From assembly GCA_964551645.1 (NCBI GenBank), contig CAZKDV010000074.1, forward strand, positions 1 to 12,244: 12,244 nucleotides of DNA, written 5' to 3'. The position numbers and the translations under genes were made by a program. Shown here in pieces: positions 1 to 7,400 of the stretch; the first letter of the stretch is position 1, and each line of letters starts with the position of its first letter. Below the pieces are notes generated by a model that ran no database searches, was not told the origin of the DNA, and worked only from the letters and a program-made list of their open reading frames with translations. The DNA is from CAZKDV01 sp964551645. GTDB lineage: Bacteria > Bacteroidota > Bacteroidia > Bacteroidales > DTU049.

Positions 1-53
1 TATTTACCGACATTTCATTAAAAATAGGCACTTTCTTAAAAATTAGCCATTAG
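1..53 (+). CDS. C-terminal tail of an upstream gene, possibly DNA polymerase III subunit delta' (HolB), partial
   Basis: A frame open from the left edge reads FTDISLKIGTFLKISH and stops at TAG 51-53. Bases 1-2 (TA) fit the end of a leucine codon, giving a tail of the form L-F-T-D-[IL]-S-L-K. As I recall it, the delta' clamp-loader subunit of Bacteroidota ends in a similar helix (a hydrophobic residue, then F-x-D-L-S-x-K-[LI]), and holB is a common neighbour of the PSP1/gldH pair. Only 16 residues are visible, so the product is inferred from a short resemblance plus context. The alternative is that this is non-coding sequence with a chance open frame. Confidence 0.4.
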   Translation, partial: FTDISLKIGTFLKISH

Positions 54-92
54 CTCTATTTTTGAAGTTTTATTAGCAAAACAAGATTATAC

Positions 93-125
93 TTTTTTAT
101 ATGTTGTAAAATTCATATAAATTTG
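93..125 (+). promoter_or_regulatory. candidate Bacteroidota sigma-ABfr-type promoter for the ricT-gldH-PBP1A cluster
   Basis: TAAATTTG at 118-125 matches the -7 element TAnnTTTG exactly. A T-rich run at 93-98 lies about 19 nt upstream, where the -33 TTTG box would be expected, but it lacks the G and is a weak match. Transcription would start near 130, leaving a leader of only about 15 nt before ATG 145. The region 54-144 is otherwise AT-rich, with no other structure that I can support. Confidence 0.3.
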
Positions 126-144
126 CATATTATTCCATTTGAAA

Positions 145-1251
145 ATGAATTCAGAAAAAAACATATATTTAGAAAGAGGATTTAATAAAACGCCTTTACA
201 GAATGATCCAATTTCTCCACAAGTTCTTCGCTCTTGTAACCAAAAACCGTCATTAGCTTATATTGACAATGAAATTAGTGGCATCAATGAATCGTATAGC
301 TTTAATGAAAGTATTACTGAGGTTAAGTTCAAAAACGACAGAAAAGAGTTTTTTATCATTTGCAATGATTTGAAACTAACTATAGGCGATTTAGTAGCAG
401 TAGAAGCAAGTCCAGGACATGATGTAGGAATTGTTACTTTGTTCGGCTTTTTAGCTGAAAAACAATTAAAATTGAAACAAGGAGAAAAAAAAGAAGAGCT
501 AAAAAAGGTTTTTCGTAAAGCTAAAACATCTGACATTAGTAAGTGGATTAGTGTAATTGAAGGCGAAAGAAATGTACTTCTCAAAGCAAGGCAAATAATT
601 TCAGAGTTCAAACTAAACATGAAGCTAAATGATGTTGAATATCAAGCTGATGGAACAAAAGCATATTTTTATTATACTGCCGATGATAGAGTTGATTTTA
701 GAGAATTGATTAAACAATTTGCAAAAGAATTTAAGGTTAGAATTGAAATGAAACAAATTGGTGCGAGACAAGAATCTGCTCGATTAGGGGGGATAGGTTC
801 GTGCGGTAGAGAATTATGCTGTTCTTCATGGATACATCACTTTTCCTCCGTATCAACAAATGCTGCAAGAGCTCAACAATTGTTACTTAATCCACAAAAA
901 CTGGCAGGACAATGCACTAAACTAAAATGTTGCTTAAACTATGAATATCCTGTTTATGTAGAAGCAATTAAAAAATTCCCAGATCAAAGCATAGTTTTGA
1001 AAACTGAAAAAGGAGATGCAGTACATCAAAAATCAGATATATTTAAAGCTCTAATGTGGTATTTCTACAAAAAAGATAAAACTAATTTATGGGCATTACC
1101 AATTGATTCCGTTAAATCAATAATTGCGATGAATAAAAAAGGGAAACTTGCAAGTAGTTTGGAAGAATATGCACAAATGGCTTCAGGAAATATTGATAGC
1201 GATGTAACTATTGACCAAAATGAAATCAGAAAAATGGAATCAAATGACTAA
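145..1251 (+). CDS. ricT: PSP1 domain protein, RicT/YaaT family (putative Fe-S regulatory protein)
   Basis: Cytoplasmic protein of 368 aa with no signal peptide or membrane segment. The N-terminal half contains the segment GDLVAVEASPGHDVGIVT (about residues 81-98), typical of the family. The PSP1 C-terminal domain follows (about 120-210), then a cysteine-rich block: SCGRELCC (C220, C225, C226) and QCTKLKCC (C257, C262, C263), i.e. two C-x4-CC motifs. In Bacillus subtilis, RicT (YaaT) works with RicA and RicF in a complex that binds 4Fe-4S clusters and affects RNA processing and development. The cysteines suggest metal binding here too, but the role in Bacteroidota is not established. Start choice: an in-frame TAA at 118-120 leaves only TTG 139 or ATG 145, and ATG is preferred. 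There is no clear Shine-Dalgarno. The stop lies 2 bp before gldH, so the two are probably co-transcribed. The family call is firm; the function is inferred. Confidence 0.88.
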   Translation: MNSEKNIYLERGFNKTPLQNDPISPQVLRSCNQKPSLAYIDNEISGINESYSFNESITEVKFKNDRKEFFIICNDLKLTIGDLVAVEASPGHDVGIVTLFGFLAEKQLKLKQGEKKEELKKVFRKAKTSDISKWISVIEGERNVLLKARQIISEFKLNMKLNDVEYQADGTKAYFYYTADDRVDFRELIKQFAKEFKVRIEMKQIGARQESARLGGIGSCGRELCCSSWIHHFSSVSTNAARAQQLLLNPQKLAGQCTKLKCCLNYEYPVYVEAIKKFPDQSIVLKTEKGDAVHQKSDIFKALMWYFYKKDKTNLWALPIDSVKSIIAMNKKGKLASSLEEYAQMASGNIDSDVTIDQNEIRKMESND

Positions 1252-1253
1252 AT

Positions 1254-1718
1254 ATGAAGAAAATAAATTATCTGATTTTAATAACTTTAATATTTGTCTG
1301 TTCTTCATGTATAAAGCAATCTGAATATGCAAATGTAGTTTCCCTTCCTAACGAACAATGGGAAGCTGATAATATATTACAATTTAATCCAGTTATTCAA
1401 GATACACTTTCATCATACGATATTCATATTCACATTCGCAACACAAACGAATATCCCTATTCAAATATTTATTTATTTGTTGACATTATACAACCTGACA
1501 ATACAATGCTTAAAGATACTGTTCAAGGAATACTTGCAGACAGTAAAGGCAATTGGCTCGGAAAAGGAAAAGGTAGAATTAAAAACAATGATTTTTTATA
1601 CAAATATAATATAAAGTTTCAACAAAAAGGAAAGTATGTATTTGTTGTTGAACAAGCAATGAGAATACAAAATATTGAAGGAATTGTATCTATAGGAATG
1701 GAAATAGTGAAAAAATAG
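1254..1718 (+). CDS. gldH: gliding motility lipoprotein GldH
   Basis: A 154-aa lipoprotein. It has a short KK-containing N-terminus, a hydrophobic stretch (residues 6-15) and a lipobox ending CSSC, so Cys19 is the predicted lipidated residue. The mature part carries family landmarks: IRNTNEYPYSNIYLF (about 62-76), a PDN...DTVQG segment, LADSKGNWLGKGKGRI (about 94-109), GKYVFVVEQAMR (about 126-137), and a C-terminal G-[IV]-x-x-[IV]-G-[ILM]-x-[IV] strand. Length is normal for the family. GldH is required for gliding in Flavobacterium johnsoniae and occurs widely in Bacteroidota, including non-gliders, so gliding by this organism is not proven. It starts 2 bp after the ricT stop and ends 6 bp before the PBP1A gene, in an evident operon. 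There is no visible Shine-Dalgarno. A link to envelope biogenesis or T9SS function is inference. Confidence 0.94.
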   Translation: MKKINYLILITLIFVCSSCIKQSEYANVVSLPNEQWEADNILQFNPVIQDTLSSYDIHIHIRNTNEYPYSNIYLFVDIIQPDNTMLKDTVQGILADSKGNWLGKGKGRIKNNDFLYKYNIKFQQKGKYVFVVEQAMRIQNIEGIVSIGMEIVKK

Positions 1719-1724
1719 AATAAA

Positions 1725-4064
1725 ATGGGACGAAAAGAGAATAAACGAAAAACAGATAAAAAAACACTTACACAAAAAATATGGTTGGCGTATTTGTTTT
1801 TAGTTATTTTTACAATATTATTTTTATTTGGAATTTCAATTGGAATGCTTGGACCAATTCCTGCATTTGAAGAATTGGAAAACCCTAAAAGTAATCTCGC
1901 TTCTGAGATAATAACAACAGATGGAGAATTATTAGGTAAATTTTATATAGAAAACAGAACTAATATTGAGTATTTTGATTTACCCGAACACCTTGTAAAT
2001 GCTCTAATTGCTACTGAAGATGTGCGATTTCATAAACATTCAGGAGTTGACGGAAAAGGTCTCTTTCGAGTTTTATTCAAAACAATACTTCGTCAAGACA
2101 AAGGAAGTGGTGGAGGCAGTACACTTACTCAACAATTAGCAAAAAACCTATTTGAACGACCAAGAAATATTTCAAAAATCAAACTCATTACCATAAAATT
2201 GAGAGAATGGATTACTTCTGCAAAACTTGAAAAAAATTATTCTAAAGAAGAAATTCTTACAATGTACTTAAATACTGTTGATTTCGGACATCTATCCTTT
2301 GGGATTCAATCAGCATCTCAAACTTATTTCGGAAAATCTCCTGATAGTTTATCAATTGAAGAATCTGCAACACTTGTAGGAATGTTAAAAGCACCAACAT
2401 TTTATAGTCCAATTCGCAATCCCGAAAGATCAACTCACAGAAGGAATGTAGTTCTTAGCCAAATGAAAAAATACGACTATATTACACAAACAGAATATGA
2501 CTCATTGAAGTTAATTCCTATGAATACAAGTAAATTTCAAGTACAAGACCATACTGCTGGCATGGGAACATACCTAAGAGAATATTTGAGAAAAATTATG
2601 ACCGCCGAAGAGCCATTTGAAAAAGATTTCAATAATAAACCAACATACTATGAATTAAAAGAAGAATGGGACAATAATCCTTTATATGGTTGGGTCAATA
2701 AAAATAAAAAACCTGATGGAACAAAATATAATATATACAAAGATGGCTTAAAAATATATACAACTATTGATTCTCGAATGCAAAAACATGCTGAAGAATC
2801 TGTTTATGGTCATGTTGGCACAAATCTCCAACCTGCATTTTACAATGAATGGAAAGGTATTAAGAATGCCCCATACGACCATACTATGAGTTCTAAAGAC
2901 ATTGAAAATCTATTAGAAAAACTTAAAAGAAGATCAGATAGATACTATTCAATGAAAAGAGAAAATGCTAGTGAAGATGAAATTAATAAAGCCTTTAATA
3001 CACCAAAAGAAATGACCATCTTTTCATGGAAAGGAGAAATTGATACAACAATAACTCCTATGGATTCAATAAAATATTATCAATGGTTTTTGCAAGCTGG
3101 CTTTGTTGCCATTGACCCTCATACTGGCTATGTTAAAGCTTATGTTGGTGGTATAAATTACAAGTATTTTAAGTTTGATCATGCTTCGCAAGCAAAAAGA
3201 CAAGTCGGCTCAACATTCAAACCTTTTGTTTATGCTTTAGCTGTTCGAGATTTACACTACTCGCCTTGTACAAAAGTACCTTGTGTTCCAGTTACAATTA
3301 ATTTAGATAATGGGCAAACATGGACTCCAAAAAACTCAGGTGGTGTTAAAGAAGGCGAAATGGTTACTTTGAAATATGCACTTGCTTCCTCTGTTAACTG
3401 GATATCTGCATATCTTATTAAACAACTATCTCCACAAGGAGTAATTAAACTTGCAAGAAATATGGGCATTAAAAGTCCTATTCCTGAAGTTTATGCAATA
3501 GCTTTAGGTGTCCCCGAACTTACGCTTATGGAAATGGTTGGAGCACAAACAACATACCCAAATAAAGGAATATACACTACTCCTATTCTTGTTACTCACA
3601 TTGAAGATAAAAGTGGAAATACGATACAATCTTTTATGCCAAATAAAAGAGAAGCACTTAACGAAGAAACTGCTTATGTTATGTTACAAATGATGAAAGG
3701 TGTAGTTGACCATGGAACTGGAGCAAGAATTAGAGGAACTTATAATATAACATACCCTATAGCAGGAAAAACTGGAACAACAGATAATAACTCTGATGGT
3801 TGGTTTATGGGTTTAACCCCTGATTTGGTTGCAGGTGCTTGGGTAGGTTGCCAAGTTATGCAAGTTCACTTTAGAACAACAGCAAGAGGACAAGGAGCAA
3901 ATACAGCCCTCCCTATTTGGGCTAATTTTATAAAAAAAGTATATAATGATCCTAAAATAAACATTAGTAAAGACGACTTTTTTAAACCTCATAACTTAAC
4001 TATTGAAGTTGATTGTGAACAATACGATAGAAATCAACAAAAAGGAGAAAGCCCATTTGAATAA
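1725..4064 (+). CDS. ponA: class A penicillin-binding protein 1A (peptidoglycan glycosyltransferase/transpeptidase)
   Basis: Bifunctional inner-membrane enzyme of 779 aa that polymerises lipid II and cross-links the glycan strands in the periplasm. A basic cytoplasmic N-terminus precedes one membrane anchor (about residues 18-42). The GT51 glycosyltransferase domain (about 58-245) shows ATEDVRFHKHSG with catalytic Glu98, GGGSTLTQQLAKNLF (129-143), KEEILTMYLNTVDFG (174-188) and ATLVGMLKAPTFYSP. A linker with TTIDSRMQKHAEE (346-358) and a region typical of Bacteroidota homologues (about 370-455, including FSWKGEIDTT) leads to the transpeptidase domain. That domain has STFK (Ser496 nucleophile, Lys499), SVN (556-558) and KTGT (682-685). 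All catalytic motifs are intact and the length is normal. The start ATG lies 6 bp after gldH in the same operon, without a clear Shine-Dalgarno. It could be called mrcA or pbpC by other pipelines; the length and motifs favour PBP1A. Confidence 0.96.
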   Translation: MGRKENKRKTDKKTLTQKIWLAYLFLVIFTILFLFGISIGMLGPIPAFEELENPKSNLASEIITTDGELLGKFYIENRTNIEYFDLPEHLVNALIATEDVRFHKHSGVDGKGLFRVLFKTILRQDKGSGGGSTLTQQLAKNLFERPRNISKIKLITIKLREWITSAKLEKNYSKEEILTMYLNTVDFGHLSFGIQSASQTYFGKSPDSLSIEESATLVGMLKAPTFYSPIRNPERSTHRRNVVLSQMKKYDYITQTEYDSLKLIPMNTSKFQVQDHTAGMGTYLREYLRKIMTAEEPFEKDFNNKPTYYELKEEWDNNPLYGWVNKNKKPDGTKYNIYKDGLKIYTTIDSRMQKHAEESVYGHVGTNLQPAFYNEWKGIKNAPYDHTMSSKDIENLLEKLKRRSDRYYSMKRENASEDEINKAFNTPKEMTIFSWKGEIDTTITPMDSIKYYQWFLQAGFVAIDPHTGYVKAYVGGINYKYFKFDHASQAKRQVGSTFKPFVYALAVRDLHYSPCTKVPCVPVTINLDNGQTWTPKNSGGVKEGEMVTLKYALASSVNWISAYLIKQLSPQGVIKLARNMGIKSPIPEVYAIALGVPELTLMEMVGAQTTYPNKGIYTTPILVTHIEDKSGNTIQSFMPNKREALNEETAYVMLQMMKGVVDHGTGARIRGTYNITYPIAGKTGTTDNNSDGWFMGLTPDLVAGAWVGCQVMQVHFRTTARGQGANTALPIWANFIKKVYNDPKINISKDDFFKPHNLTIEVDCEQYDRNQQKGESPFE

Positions 4065-4189
4065 CTAAACATTACATTATAACTATCAATTCAAAACTTA
4101 AAACACTTAAAAAATAACAATCCCAAAAATGATTTTCAATTTTTGGGATTGTCATATATAATTATCCTAAATACAGGATATTATGTCCA
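4065..4189. other. intergenic region between convergent genes
   Basis: This 125-bp gap separates the PBP1A stop from the stop of the large surface protein. Besides the terminator hairpin it contains a small 6-bp inverted repeat, TATCCT/AGGATA, at 4163-4180 with a 6-nt loop. That repeat lies between the minus-strand stop and the main terminator and has no T-tract. No open frame or promoter is supportable here. Confidence 0.7.
4109..4152 (-). terminator. intrinsic terminator of the large minus-strand gene, at the convergent junction
   Basis: A perfect 14-bp inverted repeat (4117-4130 pairing with 4139-4152) encloses an 8-nt loop (4131-4138). Read on the minus strand, the hairpin starts 37 nt after the stop codon at 4190 and is followed by TATTTTTT (six T residues, from 4114 down to 4109), the classic rho-independent form. 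Read on the plus strand, downstream of the PBP1A stop at 4064, it is followed only by CATATATAATTAT. It would therefore be a weaker terminator for the ricT-gldH-ponA operon, although the hairpin may still act in both directions. Confidence 0.78.
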
Positions 4190-4405
4190 CTAGTTCACAA
4201 CAACTTTCACATTCTTAATTTGTTTATCTGTATATACTTTAACATTATAAACACCTGATTGCAATATATTTAAATCAGTAACATAAGAAGATGACAAAAG
4301 TACTTTCGCTCCAAGTATGTCGTATATTTCTATCGTCTTCAGTATTTCATTATCTAAATTGCCAATATACAAGAAGTTATTATCTGCCCATACTGGAAGT
4401 GTTGG
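4190..4405 (-). other. type A T9SS C-terminal sorting domain
   Basis: The last 71 residues, from PTLPVWADNN to the stop. They contain IEIYDILGAKVL, then the conserved I-L-Q-S-G-V-Y-N-V-K-V turn-strand, and the terminal KNVKVVVN. This is the pattern [IV]-x-[IVL]-[YF]-D-x-x-G-x-x-[VL] ... L-x-x-G-x-Y-x-[VL]-x-[VI] ... K-x-[VI]-[VI] of type A (TIGR04183-like) signals. In the family the signal directs passage through the T9SS translocon and is cleaved by a PorU-type sortase, with A-LPS attachment. Confidence 0.85.
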
Positions 4406-7400
4406 AACAATATAGATATCAGCACTCAAAATTGTTGATTCGTCAACAAATTCAAATCTATCAGTTCTATCTGTTGGTGTAGCAACAAAACGATATGTTT
4501 CTCCCTTGCGAATAATTTGTGATGTAATCTTATCTAAAATAAGAATGTTATCACCAATCAAAGTATGTGCGTATGTCAATTCGTATTCTGCCGCAACTCC
4601 AACTTCAAGATATAAAGTCATACCAACAATATTTTCTTCACTTTGTACTGCATTCACCGCAAGTGGTGCATCTTTTTTCAAAGTATAAAGTTGTGGAGCT
4701 TCTGCCAAACCTGAAAGTTTCACAGCATCATAATCAAAGTCATAATCTATTGAAGCATCTGGTATAACTACAACTATATTATGGTCAGAATAATTATTAC
4801 CTTTTACATCTATTTGGATACTATTAGCTAATTCATTTCTAAATGTAACACTATGATGTACTCGTGCTTCCGGATAAATTGTTAAGGCTGGATTTGAAGA
4901 GCTTGCTTGAACAAAGAAACCTTGTCCCATTGCCAAAACTGTACCTGCTTGACCTCCCACTGATGGGTTCCATGTTAAATAGTTTCCTTTGGCTGCTGAA
5001 TAAACATATAATGTTTTTGCAATATTTGTCTTATTCCAAGCCGCCTCATTAGCCCACTCAACAGCTGATGGATATGGGTTCCCTACAAGATTCCAACCTC
5101 TTTGATGAGGTCCTAATATTGGATTAGCTGTATATTGCACACTCATAGGAATTGAACCATGATTGATTGTTCCAGTAAATGTTCTTGTATCTGTTACATC
5201 ATAAGACCATACAATAAATCCTTTTCCTACGGTTAAAGGTGTTGATAAATTAGTTACAAAAGCACCCCAAGCGTTTTGAGATTCATCATACTCACGCAAC
5301 CATAAATTGGAAAAGACACTTGCTTTAGCACTAGTGATTGGGCTAGAAATCATGTGCCAAAATGAGCCACTAAAATATCTATCAATCTTATAATTATTAC
5401 CTTCACTTCTGTTGCCAAGAACAATCAAGGAACCGTCTTTAGCATAATGAATAGTTTCTGCAGGATCTTGTACTGAACGAATATGTATAGTGCCACTATT
5501 TGTTAAATCTCCATGAATGGTAAGAGCCATATCAGGATCAATTGTAAGTTTTGCTGCTAAATTAATAATCATATTATTAGTACGAGCAGGAGTATTCTTG
5601 TTAGCATTAACAATTGGAGGATTAGCATAATCGCTTGGAATAGTAACATTATTTGTTGAAGTAGGCACAACTTTAGGCTCCCAGTTATTTGCATTATTCC
5701 ATTCTGAATTAACTGCACCTGTCCAAACTAAATCAAGTATTGAAGTATTAACAATTGTAGTAAATACATGCACTTCACAATTATCAACACTTGAGGCAAG
5801 AGTATGTGGAACAACTTTCCAATAATATGTAGTATTCAAATCTAATTCACCAGGATTATATGTATTTGCATATAAACTATCTGTTGTAAGAACAACCAAT
5901 GGTGGCGGATTTTCAGTTCCAAAATACACGCTATACCAAACATTGCCAGACATAGCTTCCCAATAAAGAACTTGGTCAATATCTATGTCAATTGCGTTAT
6001 TTTCAGGAGCAATAACAACTGGACAATCCAATGATTTAGTTTTAAATGAAGAAACAGCACAATCTCCTGTTTCTACTCCATCGACCACAGAGTTAATCCT
6101 CCAGTAATAAGTAGTATTATAGTTAGCAATATAAGGTAAATATGAAGTAGTAACTGTTGATGTAGCATAATTAGGTGGATTTACAGTATCAAAGTAAACA
6201 TTATAATGATCTACACTATCTAAAGCAGTCCATTCAAGAACTATATTGAGTTCATTATCTATTGACAAATGTGCTGGACTTATAACATCAACACATTCTA
6301 AACATGGAATTATTGTAACCTCAACAGGAGTTGAAACTCTAGAGCAACCACTTCCATTAGAAACTACTAATAAATATGTTCCACTTTCTGTCGCATTAAA
6401 TATTGGATTTGTAGCATTTTCAACCACTAAATTATCTTTATACCATTGCTTATCAACTGAATATGTTGGATTTGAAAGCTCTACAAATGTTTCAGGACAA
6501 ACATTTTCAGCAATAGGACTAGGTGTAACAATTGGAGCACCAACATTGTTTGGCACAAATCTAAATCCTAAATAGTTTGAACCTAAATAAGCAGAACTAG
6601 TATTTATCTGACAAGTTGCAGTATTAGATGTTCCAGCTGTACTATTTGCCCAGCTTCCTGCATTAGCCTTCCTATTATTAAAGTCGGTATTAGTTGTACC
6701 CCTCAAACCAACTTGTCCTGACTGAGAGGCACTAACAAAGAATGGATATTGGTCTCTATACCAAAATTCAATATGATTACTCTTGCTACCACCTTTTTCA
6801 TATAATTTAATTTGGAAATCAATACGATTTGCCTCATACATACCTCCCTGAGCTGTAGGATATACAACAAAACCAGCCCATTCAATTGTAAACACTCTGT
6901 TAGGAGCTGTTCCTGTTAGCTTGGTGTTGATTTGTGGAGTTGAAGGAGAACTACTTAATCCAGTTTTAGCCCACAAGTCTGCACCAAAGGCTGAAATCAC
7001 TCCATCAAATGGCAGTGTTGTTGATATTGGGTTATAGGTATTTCCTGACGAAGGAATATAATCTCCAAACCAAATAAATCCATTTACATTTACACCAAAT
7101 TCTTCATATTCAACACCATCAAATTCAAACTTAAATCCAGAAGGGAAACTAATATTCGGATACTGTTGGTCATCTAAACTTGAACCGGATGCTATTTGTG
7201 TAGCTCCTGAACCTGCTATACTTGAATATCCTGATGTATTAATATTGGAACCTACATAAGCACATGATAAAGAACCTAAGCCCACAATAGTTCGTGAACC
7301 AGCTGGAGCAGTAACAGATGGTGTATATGCAACTCCAACATTAACTTCTGTACATTCAGCATCAACCTTATGACCAACTGTTGCACCAATTGCAATATCA

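Noticed and set aside
139..141. TTG start for the ricT-like gene
   Set aside because: It adds only two residues before ATG 145, which is the stronger initiator. No ribosome binding site favours the TTG.
258..620. 120-codon open frame on the minus strand inside ricT
   Set aside because: It lies wholly antisense to a well-supported gene and has low-complexity, Ser/Phe/Leu-rich sequence typical of a shadow frame.
4163..4180. Small inverted repeat TATCCT/AGGATA as a second terminator
   Set aside because: The stem is only 6 bp and has no T-tract on either strand; the 14-bp hairpin beside it is a much better candidate.
6246..6575. 109-codon open frame on the plus strand inside the surface protein gene
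   Set aside because: It is antisense to the Ig-like and FnIII-like coding sequence and shows no recognisable motif or start signal.
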